A stretch of 64,000 bases of DNA from CAZGOM01 sp964527265 (GTDB lineage: Bacteria > Planctomycetota > Phycisphaerae > Phycisphaerales > Phycisphaeraceae). The stretch covers positions 1 to 64,000 of the forward strand of contig CAZGOM010000002.1 in assembly GCA_964527265.1 (NCBI GenBank). Reading direction: 5' to 3'. The notes beneath the pieces are model-generated. The model searched no databases. It was not told where the DNA came from and worked only from the letters and a program-made list of their open reading frames with translations. The position numbers and the translations under genes are program-made. Shown piece by piece: positions 51,574 to 61,500 of this stretch (position 1 is its first letter; every line of letters begins with the position of its first letter).

Positions 51574-52389
51574 ATGTTGGCACGGACTTGTACTGGCCGC
51601 GAGGCGAAGGCATTTACGCTTGTTGAGCTTTTGGTTGTCATTGCGATTATCGGTTTGTTGATTTCAATCTTGCTTCCGTCGCTGGGGGCAGCGCGGGAGT
51701 CGGCGCGCAAAGTGGCGTGCGGTTCGATTCAGCGTCAGTGGGGGTTGGCCGTGACGGCGTATGACTATGACTATCGGGCGTTGCCGCCGGGTCGATTCAA
51801 TGTGCTGACTTTTATCGGATCATCGGCCTCCAATATAGGGCCGCGATCATTGAACATTGTGCTGCGTGATGATTACAACGTGCCTGAGAGCATGATTAAA
51901 TGTCCGTCATTTATCGGTTGGTCGGCCGGGCAGTACACGGCAAGCAAATGGAATACCAACAACATAGGGGGGACGGCGGCGTTGACGTACTGGTGGGTGA
52001 TGGGGGATGGCGGGCGCGGGGTTTCGACGGCGCATATCACTGTGAATGGAAAGGATTTAGGATGGCAGAAGTCGACGTTCCCGGAATGGGCGAGCGGTTT
52101 TTATCCGCTGCCGTCACTGCTGAAGGGGATGCAGTTGAAGGCGGATGAGCATTTTTTGATGTTTGATGTGGCGTATTACACGCCGTACTACACGACTTCA
52201 CCGGATACGGCGAACCATCGTAGGAACGATGGGCGGCCGGATGGAGCGAATACGCTGTTTGCCGATGGGCATGTGGAATATCTGCCGGTGAAGATCGGTG
52301 AATCGTGGGAGGTGATCAACGGATGGCATTACTGGTCGCCGCGGATGGGGAAGCCTGCGGCAGCGAACACGATGCTGAACTATCCGTGA
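51574..52389 (+). CDS. Pseudopilin / prepilin-type N-terminal domain protein
   Basis: A 271-residue protein with leader MLARTCTGREAKA, then FTLVELLVVIAIIGLLISILL with Glu18 at +5. The head has CGSIQRQWGLAVTAYDYDYRALPPG, IKCPSFIGW and the C-terminal NTLFADGHVEYLPVKIGESW, the canonical DGHV motif. GGAGAATT precedes the ATG. The promoter carries TGAACCGGTTCA, so a LacI-type repressor probably controls this gene. It is divergent from the membrane-protein/PL8 operon. Confidence 0.9.
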   Translation: MLARTCTGREAKAFTLVELLVVIAIIGLLISILLPSLGAARESARKVACGSIQRQWGLAVTAYDYDYRALPPGRFNVLTFIGSSASNIGPRSLNIVLRDDYNVPESMIKCPSFIGWSAGQYTASKWNTNNIGGTAALTYWWVMGDGGRGVSTAHITVNGKDLGWQKSTFPEWASGFYPLPSLLKGMQLKADEHFLMFDVAYYTPYYTTSPDTANHRRNDGRPDGANTLFADGHVEYLPVKIGESWEVINGWHYWSPRMGKPAAANTMLNYP

Positions 52390-52395
52390 TCAGGC

Positions 52396-52956
52396 TCAGG
52401 CGTCGAGCGGAGGGAAGAGATCGTCCACATTCGCGGTGAAGCCTGGGAAGAGGTCGGCGTCATCGATTTTATCGGCGGCGCGCAGGACACGTGGGTGGTT
52501 GTTTTTGCGGTGGATGGTGATGGTCCGCCGGTTGAGGTTGACGACCCAAACATGGAGGGCGCCGGTGTCCAGCCATTTTTGGATCTTGTCGTCGACTTCG
52601 ACGGCGCGATCATGGGGGGAGAGGACTTCGACGGCAAGATCTGGAGCGCCGGGGAAGAAGCCTTTGGGAAAAGGCGAGGGAATTCTGGCTTTAGAAACAT
52701 AGGCAAAGTCCGGGGCCAGGACAGTGTCAGGGTCTGTCTGGATAAGAAAGCCGGTTTCTGCGGCGAATGCCTCGCCCAAGTTTTGATCAATGATGTAATT
52801 GGAAAGGATTCTTGTGATTCGAATGACGCATCGGCCATGCGGGCTGCCACTGGGCGTCATGGTGGTGAGTTCCCCTCGGATGAGTTCATGGCGCAACCCG
52901 TCTTGAAGTTCCAGTAGATCTTCCGCAGTCATCAGGGTGTTGGGAGATTGGGCCAT
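52396..52956 (-). CDS. Uma2-family endonuclease (DUF820)
   Basis: A 186-residue protein of the Uma2/DUF820 group, with a PD-(D/E)xK nuclease fold. MTAEDLLEL, HELIRGELTTMTPSGSPHG, then VLAPDFAYV (Asp) and PDLAVEVLSP with Glu-x-Leu give the predicted metal site; HVWVVNLNRRTITIH follows. These genes are abundant in planctomycetes and cyanobacteria, often in many copies, and their role is not established. Start ATG 52956. It converges on the pseudopilin gene with a six-base gap. Confidence 0.88.
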   Translation of the reverse strand: MAQSPNTLMTAEDLLELQDGLRHELIRGELTTMTPSGSPHGRCVIRITRILSNYIIDQNLGEAFAAETGFLIQTDPDTVLAPDFAYVSKARIPSPFPKGFFPGAPDLAVEVLSPHDRAVEVDDKIQKWLDTGALHVWVVNLNRRTITIHRKNNHPRVLRAADKIDDADLFPGFTANVDDLFPPLDA

Positions 52957-53025
52957 GGCTTGATTACTTATGAGGCTTTGGTGCTAAGGACATTGTAGGG
53001 GGGGGATGAGGATTGGTAGAGGGAA

Positions 53026-53254
53026 GCACGGTCAAGCAGGGCAATCGCATTTGAAGTATTCGATGGCCCACGCATTCGGGTTGCCGGGTTGTCGCGTTGC
53101 CGGGGGGCTTCGAAAACGTCAATACCCTCCACGGTGAATGCCATTTTGATAAATGGACATGCCTTGCGGCCACGTATTGACGCCCGTCAACGCACAGCCC
53201 AACAACCCGGATGCATGGGATATTCGTCAAATGCAATGGCCCTGCACGGTCAAG
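53026..53254. mobile_element. MITE-like inverted-repeat element (copy 2 of the GGGTTGTCG family) with apparent target duplication
   Basis: GCACGGTCAAG occurs at both edges (53026-53036 and 53244-53254) in direct orientation, a likely target duplication of about 10 bases. Just inside, GCAGGGCaATcGCATTTGA (53036-53054) and its inverse (53227-53245) match at 17 of 19 positions, and the inverted similarity continues inward through the CGGGTTGCCGGGTTGTCG-type core (53074-53100 and 53187-53218). No coding capacity. Confidence 0.7.
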
Positions 53255-54641
53255 GGGTTTCTGGTTTGGCGGCCTGAATGGTGAGGGAGTGGAAGGTGGT
53301 TGAGCCGCGGCAGACGCCCAGGCCGAGAGAGGCATTGGCGGGGAGCGTCCAGACTGGGTTGGAGAGGTTGGCAGAGTCTGTTTCGGTACGGAAGACTTCA
53401 GATCCGTCGAGGGTGAGGATGATTTTATCTTTGCGGACTTTAAGGACGGCGGTGTATTTCCGGCTGGTTTCGATGGTGATGCCGGAGCGGGAGGGGGAAT
53501 CAGAGAGCGGGCGTTTGCTGATGGTGTTGATCCAGACCCATTGCTTATAGACGTCGTTGTCGCGGGTCCAGGCGCCGATTTCAAGGGCGGCCTGGTTTGA
53601 GCCGTTGGTGAAGATGAGGGTGATGGGTTTGGTGCCGGAGTGGCGCGTGAAGGTGGTGGTGATGTCGTATTCGGGGGGAAGCTCAGAGGCGGGGACGGGG
53701 ATGGCGATGCGAGCGAGGGATTCAGGCGGGGTGTTTTCACCGTTGGGATCGGCCATGGCGACGGTGAGGTCGCCGGAAGAAGTCCATTTCCATTCTCCCA
53801 GCACGGTGTCGCGTGCAGGATCGATGAGATCCAAGAGGTTGACTTTGGCGAAAGGTTTTTGCGGGTCGAGTCTGAGAGTGGGGCTTGGGGTGGTTGGGAC
53901 AGCGGGGGCGGGTGAGGAGGCTGGTTTGGACTTGGCTGGGAGACTAAGGAAGAAATAGATGCCAAGGCCGGCGAGGAGGATGATGGGGAAGAAGATGATG
54001 GAGGCGAGTTCAAGACGGGAAGCGGGTTTGCGGCCAGCGGGGATTTCAGGGTTGGCGGGGAAAGCGGAGGGGGTCGGGTGAGGGGTTTCGGTGGGAGCGG
54101 GAATGGAGGCGGGGAGGTTCTGGGTGGTGTGGAGGAGGACGGCGGGGACGGGGTCCTTGATGTTTTTGAGTTGGCGGGGGCCGATGAAGGTGGCGTAGAG
54201 GGTGGTGCGGCTTTTGATGATGTCAAAGCCGGATTGGGAGATGCAGAGGGTGTCGGGAAGGGCTTCGGCCATGAGGCGGGCAGCGATATTGACGCCTTCA
54301 CCCATGACGTCATCGCCCTGGAACATGACGTCGCCGAGGTGGATGCCGATGCGGTGTTCCAGGCGCTCTTCAGGTGGGAGGGTTTTGGTGGTGTCCTCAA
54401 GACTTTGGAGCATGGCGGTGGCGGTTTTGACGGCGGCATCGAGGGACGTGAAGAACATGAGGAGGCCGTCGCCGGTGTTTTTGATGACTTTGCCGGAATG
54501 CTGGTTGCAGAGGGCGGTGAAGACGGCGAGATCGCGCTTGACGAGGGAGATGGTTTTCTCTTCTTCGAGCTGGATGCGGGTGGTGTAGCCGACGACATCG
54601 GTGAAGACGATGGCGGCGAGAATGCGCTGGGAGTCGGACAT
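53250..54641 (-). CDS. Class III adenylate/guanylate cyclase with membrane helix and C-terminal concanavalin-like domain (paralogue)
   Basis: A 463-residue paralogue of the protein at 43590, with the same layout: cyclase domain 1-175 (metal ligands Asp15 and Asp58, catalytic Asn118/Arg122 in GVNIAARL), a Pro-rich linker, one helix (about 212-233) and an outer domain of about 190 residues (LIDPARDTVLGEW, LPPEYDITTTFTR, KYTAVLKVRKDKIILTLDGSEV). The cyclase halves are very similar while the outer domains have diverged more, as expected for receptors with different ligands. The stop codon lies in the right copy of the direct repeat that flanks the MITE. Confidence 0.88.
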   Translation of the reverse strand: MSDSQRILAAIVFTDVVGYTTRIQLEEEKTISLVKRDLAVFTALCNQHSGKVIKNTGDGLLMFFTSLDAAVKTATAMLQSLEDTTKTLPPEERLEHRIGIHLGDVMFQGDDVMGEGVNIAARLMAEALPDTLCISQSGFDIIKSRTTLYATFIGPRQLKNIKDPVPAVLLHTTQNLPASIPAPTETPHPTPSAFPANPEIPAGRKPASRLELASIIFFPIILLAGLGIYFFLSLPAKSKPASSPAPAVPTTPSPTLRLDPQKPFAKVNLLDLIDPARDTVLGEWKWTSSGDLTVAMADPNGENTPPESLARIAIPVPASELPPEYDITTTFTRHSGTKPITLIFTNGSNQAALEIGAWTRDNDVYKQWVWINTISKRPLSDSPSRSGITIETSRKYTAVLKVRKDKIILTLDGSEVFRTETDSANLSNPVWTLPANASLGLGVCRGSTTFHSLTIQAAKPETP

Positions 54642-54830
54642 GTAGGGGGTTCCGGCGTGTATTTATGATTTGAAATTGACGATTAATGATTTTGCGGAAT
54701 GAAGACCAACGATGGGTGGGGTTGATGATGGAATGATGAGGATTATAGAGAGGGCGTGGGCAGAGGCGTTGGGGTAATATGGGCGGTCGCGTGTGCCGGT
54801 GAACTCCCAACGAAACTGTGAGCCTGTTTT

Positions 54831-56369
54831 ATGCCGAAGAATAAAGTGTCGAAAGCGCCGTCGAAGCCGAAGTCGTCCAAGCCGGTTTCAGTTGTGAAGA
54901 AGCCAGAGACGTCTAAGGCGGCGAGTGCGGTGGTGAAGCCCTGGGAGCACGCCAAGAGCGGGGAAGGGTCTGGGGGGGATCCATTGGCGGCGCGGTTTGT
55001 GGAGTCTTTGAGCTACGACCGGCGGCTGTACAAGCATGACATTTCGGGTTCGATCGCCCATGCGACGATGCTGGCGGAAGTGGGCCTGATCACGGAGGCG
55101 GATCAGAAGGCGATCGTGACGGGATTGGAAGAGATTCAGAAGGAAATAGAAGAAGCGGGGCCGGATTACGGCGCGGCATGGCCGGGTTGGAAGGTGGAAC
55201 TGGAAGATGTGCATATGTGCATTGAGGCGGCGCTGATTGAGAAGATCGGCGACTCGGGGCGCAAACTGCATACAGGGCGGAGCCGCAATGACCAGGTGGC
55301 GCTGGATTTAGCGCTATGGGTGTCGGATGCGACGCAAGTGATTGAGAAATTGTGTTACGACTTGTGCCGAGCGTTTTTGGATCTGGCGAAGCGGGACGGG
55401 CAGATTGTGATGCCTTCGTATACGCATTTGCAGCGGGCGCAGCCGATCATTGTGGCGGGGGAATTGATTGCATGGATTGAAGCGTTTGCGCGCGGGCGTG
55501 ACCGGTTGGCGAGCCTGATGAACCTTGGGCTGTTGGAGAACCCGCTGGGATCGGGCGCGATCGCGGGAAGCAGCCTGCCTTTGGACCGGGATATCACCTC
55601 GGAGATCTTGGGCTTTGACATGCCGTCGGGGAGCAGCATCGATGCGACGGCGCGGCGGGATATCGCGCTGGATTTTGTGTATTCGCTGGCGATGCTGTCG
55701 ATGAATCTTTCGCGTTGGGCGGAGCAGTGGATCATCTATGCTTCGACGGAATTTAGTTTCATCACGCTGAGCCCGCATCACACGACGGGGTCGTCGATGA
55801 TGCCGCAGAAGCGCAACCCGGACATGCTGGAATTAACACGCGGGCGGACGGGGAACGTGTATGGGAGCCTGGTGGCACTGCTGACGATTTTGAAGGGGAC
55901 GCCGCTGGCGTACAACCGGGATCTGCAGGAAGACAAGCGGCATTTGTTCCAGGCGTATGACATCGCCAAGGATTGCCTGGAGATGGCGGTGCGGATCGTC
56001 AAGGGTGTGAAGTTCAATGACGAGAAGATCGCCCAAGGGCTGGAAAAGGGCTTTTTGGACGCGACGAGCCTGGCGGAATATCTGGTGACCAAGGGTGTGC
56101 CCTTCAGGACCTCGCACCAGGTGGTGGGGGCGCTGGTGCGGTTGTGCGAGAAGAAGGGTTTCCATCAATTAAGCCAGCTTGATCTGGCGGATTTCACCAA
56201 AGCGGTGAAGGAATCCGGCGGAACCGTCAAGGTGGGCAAGGATGTATACGATTGGCTGGGGGCTGGAAACGTGGTCAAGCGGTACCTGAGCTATGGCAAC
56301 GCGGGTGTGACGGGGACGAAGCACCAGATCGGGCTGTGGGAACAGGCGCTGGATTCGATGAAGGAGTGA
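54831..56369 (+). CDS. argH: Argininosuccinate lyase
   Basis: Splits argininosuccinate into arginine and fumarate, the last step of arginine synthesis. The 512-residue protein contains the fumarase/aspartase-type signatures HTGRSRNDQVALDLALW, YTHLQRAQPI and GSSMMPQKRNPD (the catalytic Ser loop), and ends like ArgH. The first 45 residues are an extra Lys/Ser/Pro-rich segment (SKAPSKPKSSKP..., no homology to ArgH), after which the usual enzyme starts around residue 55 (AARFVESLSYDRRLYKHDI). Lead codons up to ATG 54831 are in frame with no better start between. Confidence 0.95.
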   Translation: MPKNKVSKAPSKPKSSKPVSVVKKPETSKAASAVVKPWEHAKSGEGSGGDPLAARFVESLSYDRRLYKHDISGSIAHATMLAEVGLITEADQKAIVTGLEEIQKEIEEAGPDYGAAWPGWKVELEDVHMCIEAALIEKIGDSGRKLHTGRSRNDQVALDLALWVSDATQVIEKLCYDLCRAFLDLAKRDGQIVMPSYTHLQRAQPIIVAGELIAWIEAFARGRDRLASLMNLGLLENPLGSGAIAGSSLPLDRDITSEILGFDMPSGSSIDATARRDIALDFVYSLAMLSMNLSRWAEQWIIYASTEFSFITLSPHHTTGSSMMPQKRNPDMLELTRGRTGNVYGSLVALLTILKGTPLAYNRDLQEDKRHLFQAYDIAKDCLEMAVRIVKGVKFNDEKIAQGLEKGFLDATSLAEYLVTKGVPFRTSHQVVGALVRLCEKKGFHQLSQLDLADFTKAVKESGGTVKVGKDVYDWLGAGNVVKRYLSYGNAGVTGTKHQIGLWEQALDSMKE

Positions 56370-56464
56370 GTGGAGCAACGGGTTTTGAGTTGCGGATTGA
56401 ACAGTCAGAAAGATGTAGAGTGAGGGTTATGGCGGTGAAGGTGTGCGAAAGCAGCCCTCACCCC

Positions 56465-56493
56465 TTGCCCCTCCCCCAACGGGAGAGGGGCAA
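56465..56493. repeat. Palindromic repeat of the TTGCCCCTC...GAGGGGCAA type
   Basis: Arms TTGCCCCTCCCCC (56465-56477) and GGGAGAGGGGCAA (56481-56493) around AAC, matching at 12 of 13 positions, 35 bases before the histidine kinase start. Such C-rich intergenic palindromes are widespread in PVC genomes; only one copy was seen here. Confidence 0.65.
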
Positions 56494-56527
56494 CAGATAG
56501 ATGTCCTTGCAGTGAAGGGAGGTCGTT

Positions 56528-58177
56528 ATGTTGATCCTGACCTGTATCCAGGGGCCTGACAAAGGGAGACGGTTTGAGCTTCCGGCGAATGAGCCGCAGT
56601 TGATCGGGCGCTCTTCGGAGGCATTGCCGCTGCATGATGCGACGATCTCCCGTCGGCATGCGGAGTTGACGCCGGATTCAGGGCGGTGGTTCATCAATGA
56701 CCTGGCAAGCGCCAACGGGACATTCGTGAATGGCCACAAGGTGGCCAAGCGTGCGCTTTTGCACATTGGTGATCAGATTCGCACGGGAACGACGATTCTG
56801 CTGTTTGGGCATGAGGGGATGAGCAACCGGTTGCCGCAGATCCGGATGGCAGGGAATGAGCCGGATATTCCAGGGCAGGTCGAAAAGTCCGTGGTGAGCA
56901 GCGACGACTCTCTGATGATGGCGATCAGCGATCCTTCGGCGGCAGCGTCGATCCAACTGAGGCTGATCTATAACGTGACCGCATTGATCGGGACGATCGA
57001 TACGAAGGAAGAACTGCTCGACAAGATCATGGAAATGATCTTTGATTTTTTCCAAGCGGATCGCGGATTCATCCTGTTGCAGGAAAACCCGGATGACAGG
57101 CCGAATCCGGCGGTGATCCGGCACCGGCAGACGCCGAAAAACAAACGCGATGCGCAGATCACGGTGAGCAAGACGATTATTCAGCTTGTGCTGGGGAAAT
57201 CCGAGGGTGTGCTTTCATCCAACGCGATGACGGACAAGCGGTTTGCTTCGGGCGAGAGCGTGCAGAATTACAAGATCCGCTCGGCGATGTGCGTGCCGAT
57301 CAAATTCAAGAGCAAGACTTTCGGCGTGATCCATCTGGACAGCATGATGCTGAACTTCACATTTACGGAGGATCAGCTCAAACTCCTTACGGCAATCGGC
57401 GTGCAGACGGGGCTGGCACTGTCGAACGAGGCCCTTTACAAGGAACGGCTGCAGCGGGAACGTCTGGCTGCTGTGGGGCAGACAGTGGCTTCGCTTTCCC
57501 ATTCGATCAAAAACATCCTGCAAGGGATGCGCGGCGGCGCGGACCTGGTGGAAATGGGCTTCAAAAAGGAAAACACCGCGCTGGTGAAGGGTGGGTGGGA
57601 CATTGTCTCACGCAACCTGGAGCGGATCTACGGGCTTTCAATGAACATGCTGGCGTACTCCAAACAGCGCAAGCCGGAAATCGAGATGATCAACTTCTCG
57701 AAGCTGATCAAGGAGCTTGGAGAATTGATTGAGCATCGGTTTGACCATCGGCGCGTGGCGCTGGTGTTTGATATTGAGCCGGATATCCCGCCGGTGCCGA
57801 TGGATTCGTCGGGGATTCATCAGGCGCTGCTCAACTTGCTGGTGAACGCGCTGGATGCGTGTGAGCCTGACAAGGGTGTGGTGACTGTGAAGGCAACCTA
57901 CTCGGTGGACCCACAGACATTGACGATCCAGGTGATTGACAATGGCGCTGGGATTCCCAAGGAGATCGCGGCGCACTTGTTTGAGCCGTTCTACTCGACG
58001 AAGGGTTTGGGCGGAACGGGCTTGGGGTTGGTGGTGACGCAGAAAGTGATTGATGAGCACCAGGGGACGATTGAGTTTGAGAGTACGGAAGATAACGGGA
58101 CGACGTTTACGATCACGTTGCCTTGTTCGCAGGATATTGAGAGGGAGTCTGCTGACACGATCGCGCCGAGCAAATGA
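56528..58177 (+). CDS. FHA-GAF sensor histidine kinase
   Basis: A 549-residue soluble kinase. The N-terminal FHA domain, which binds phosphothreonine, is at residues 1-95 (IGRSSEALPLHDATISRRHAEL, INDLASANGTFVNGHKV). A GAF sensor domain follows at about 140-300 (LLDKIMEMIFDFFQADRGFILLQE, MCVPIKFKSKTFGVIHLDSM). His325 (SLSHSIKNILQGM) is the phosphorylated residue; the HATPase core has LLNLLVNALDACEP, VIDNGAGIPKE and STKGLGGTGLGLVVTQKV. No membrane helix and no adjacent response regulator are seen. Start ATG 56528, with GGGAGGTCGTT before it. Confidence 0.93.
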   Translation: MLILTCIQGPDKGRRFELPANEPQLIGRSSEALPLHDATISRRHAELTPDSGRWFINDLASANGTFVNGHKVAKRALLHIGDQIRTGTTILLFGHEGMSNRLPQIRMAGNEPDIPGQVEKSVVSSDDSLMMAISDPSAAASIQLRLIYNVTALIGTIDTKEELLDKIMEMIFDFFQADRGFILLQENPDDRPNPAVIRHRQTPKNKRDAQITVSKTIIQLVLGKSEGVLSSNAMTDKRFASGESVQNYKIRSAMCVPIKFKSKTFGVIHLDSMMLNFTFTEDQLKLLTAIGVQTGLALSNEALYKERLQRERLAAVGQTVASLSHSIKNILQGMRGGADLVEMGFKKENTALVKGGWDIVSRNLERIYGLSMNMLAYSKQRKPEIEMINFSKLIKELGELIEHRFDHRRVALVFDIEPDIPPVPMDSSGIHQALLNLLVNALDACEPDKGVVTVKATYSVDPQTLTIQVIDNGAGIPKEIAAHLFEPFYSTKGLGGTGLGLVVTQKVIDEHQGTIEFESTEDNGTTFTITLPCSQDIERESADTIAPSK

Positions 58178-58584
58178 GATTGATGCGCGGTACGGCGAGC
58201 GGTTAATGAGTGGGTGATTTTTTGATTATCGCGGATTTTTGGACAATAAATTCTTTTAGATTTGTGTGTATTCTTTTGGATTTTATTCCATCGTGCGTCA
58301 TATGGAGGGGTATTGGCGTGTATTCATGAGAGATGCGGGGAGGTTTGATTGTCGGGGGGTTGAGCGGTGGTGTGATGAGGTGATTTAGAGGGGTATAGGA
58401 CGGTGGATTGTTTGGTTTTTATTTGGATTGGTTTTGTGTTGGGGTGTAATTGACGCAATAGCCGAACTGGTGGGACGTTGGAAACTGAAATCGGGCGTGT
58501 TAGGAATGACTTGCCAGATTCGGTTTCCGGGGTAATCTAGTTGTGGCTCTATCCACCCTAAATGACTGTACAGGAATTGGCCCT
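58178..58584 (+). other. AT-rich leader upstream of the giant protein gene
   Basis: About 400 bases, markedly more A/T-rich on both strands than the coding regions, so it probably holds the promoter. Several T-rich tracts (around 58220-58290 and 58405-58445) are seen, but no single -35/-10 pair stands out and no gene-like frame is present. Confidence 0.45.
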
Positions 58585-61500
58585 ATGCGTAATTCGACCC
58601 GTCGGCGTGCGTTTGATCGCGTGCGAAATGTGTTCGGGACTCTGAAAAATAAATTCCAATCCGTCCGCCGGCATGGGTTGCGAGATGAAAATCTGAGGGT
58701 CGAATCGGTGCGCGAGGTTTCGACGGAGTTGATGTCTCCGATGGAGCCGCGGCTGATGATGGCGGGGACGCCGAACCTGATTCTGGTTCCCAACCAGTCG
58801 GTGGGTGGGAATCTTCAGAAGAACTTGACGCCGCAGATTGTTGATATTTCGGCGGTGTCCGACGGGACGCTGTATGCGGGTGTGGAGACGGCGACGGTGG
58901 GGCAGTTGTATACGCTGATCCGCGATCCGCAGACGGGTGCGGCGCTTGGTGTGCAGCAGGTGGGCGCCATCACGGAGGCCAACGGGAGCGCGGTGTTCAA
59001 TCTGGCGCACAGCCTTGCCACAAACGGCAATGGCTTTTTTGTCATTGGGTCGTCGGGTGAGTCGTACGTGCCGTTCCAGTCGGTGGGTGGTGACCTGGGG
59101 AACACTGACCCGCTTTCGATCAAAGCGATGAGCATTTCGACGGACTATCTGGGGACGGGGAAAGATCGCGTCTTCGTGATCGATTCGGATGGGTCTTCGC
59201 TTCGTTTGTTTGAGATCACGCAGGATGCGCAGGGCGCGGTGACGGGTTACAACAACATTGGCCAGATCACCGATCCGCAGTCGGGGATTCCGATTTTGGG
59301 CATGACTTCATTGGCCGTGAACCCGACGAGCGACCAGATCGTGAGCATTGGCTATCGCGCGGATGAAGCGGCGCCGAGCAAGTCGGCGGGTTATCTTGGC
59401 GATTCGTTCGATGTGCGCGCACTGACGGTGACGCCCAGCGACCTGACGCTCAACGATCAGACATTCTTCATGAACCGGCGCGATCCGTTCGAAACCCTTG
59501 GGGTTCCGGATTATGAACTTTGGCGCGTGACGCGCGACCCTTTGACCAACGCCGTGCTGGCGACGACAAAGATGGGCGTGGCGACCGACCCCCGCTCGTC
59601 GGGGGCGAACATTCTGCGTTTGGACAACATGAGCGCGGACCCCACGACAGGGAACTTGTACGGGATCGGCATTCCGTTTGCGGTGGGTCAGACGCCGACA
59701 ATTGCGGTGCAGGGAGACTTGGGGGACATCTATCGCATCATGGATATCTCGGCGACGCAGTTCTACAGCAACACCAAGTCGCTGTACCAGGCGAGCCTCG
59801 ATTCGATCTACGCTATCGTCGACAACAACTCGACGGCTGACCTGTATCGCATCCGCCAGGATGCCGCCAGCCAGAGCCCTGATCCCAACTCCGGCCTTGT
59901 GGACCCTGAAGCGCTGAGCAAGACCAAGCCAATGGAACGCATCGGGCAGATCCTGGATACGGCGGGGCGGCCGATCTATTTCGCTCGGGCCATCGCTGGC
60001 ATGGAAATCAACAACTACTACAACCCGGCCGAAGGATCGGGTGATGATGATTACCGATACGTATACGTGTCGGGTTCGGCCAGCCCGACGGCGGGTTCGC
60101 CGATGTCGATCTACAAGATCGACGTGGCGAAGTATTCCGCGTCCATCGACGGGTATGTCCATGCGATGGAGGAATATGCGCTGACCGTGGGAACATCGAA
60201 CATCACCAACGTGGTCAAGGGCTTGACGCACGTTGCCTGGGACCAGGACTTGTGGGACATCGCCAAGAACGCGCCGGGAGCAGACAAGATCGCCGATACG
60301 CACACGCTTTACGCGGTGATCGCGACGCCGACGGGCGACCAGCTTTTCGAGATCGTCGACCCATCGAACACGACAGACCGGGCTGGGAACCTGCTTCCGC
60401 CTGCGGCGCAGGACTTTCGGATTCAAAACGGCACGGCGAAGGCGATTGGCACCGGGCTGGGAATGTCGGTCAGTTCCTTGGAATCAGCGAACGTGGGAAT
60501 CGGGGGTACCATCTACGGTTTGAGTGGCAATGTGGGCGACAGCGACCGCAAGATGGTAACGATCAGCACCAGTGGGGGGACTGCCAGCGGAGGCAGCACG
60601 GTCGATCCTTATCTGCGCGGGTTGACGTTCCTGAATTTTGCCCTGCCGTACGGCGATTCCGTCGTCAAGACACAGGTGTACAGCGTGCGCGGTGATGCGA
60701 CGCTGCCGCAAAACGATCAGCTTTGGACGCAGAACATCTCCAGTTACCTGTATCAGTTGGACCAGAACAAGGGTACAGGCACGCAGCAGATGGGATTGCT
60801 TTTCAACAGCTCTAACCCGCTGGCTGCGCCCGTGGACAAGACACTGCCGCTGACGGATTCCCAGATCCGCGACTGGCAAATCCGTCCGGAGAAATCAGAC
60901 GGGTTCTTCAAGGGGATGGCGATTGACACAGATGGTGTGGTCTGGGTGGTGTTTGAGTCAGAAACCAATCCCGGTGTGCTTTACCTGGCGACAATCGAGG
61001 ACCAATACACACGCAATACGGACTTTGGCCGCTTTGCGCAGTTGAATGTGCGCGGGGAACTGCGCACGGATGGCGGCCCGCTGACGGACATTCAGGGCCT
61101 GGATTTTTCGCGCACCGGTGAACTTATTGCTCTGGATAAGCCGACCACGACGACCAACCGTCTTGTGGCGATCAATCAGTTAAACCCTTCCAAGTCCCTT
61201 GAACTGGTGACGGATACGACGACTTCCTCGGGGACAGCCAACCTGATGGCTGTTCTTGCCAAGCACGACACTGATGGTTACGCGACCAACGCGCTGGGGC
61301 GCTTCCTGACGATTGTGCCCGATGACATCGCGCCGGTTGACCAATTGAATTCCCCGGTGACGCTTATCCCCAACTCCCAGCGCCCGTATGGAAATATCGG
61401 CGCCCAGTTGAATATCAGCGACTTTGTGATCACCAACAAGGTGGACTTCGCGACCGGGCAGGGCAAGACATACGCGATCGACTACTCGACGGGAACGGCG

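Noticed and set aside
52964..54598. A 544-codon open frame on the - strand
   Set aside because: Out-of-frame reading of the cyclase gene at 53250-54641; the product is Pro/Ser-rich with no domains.
59308..60426. A 372-codon open frame on the - strand
   Set aside because: Antisense of the giant protein gene, Arg/His/Val-rich, no recognisable motif.
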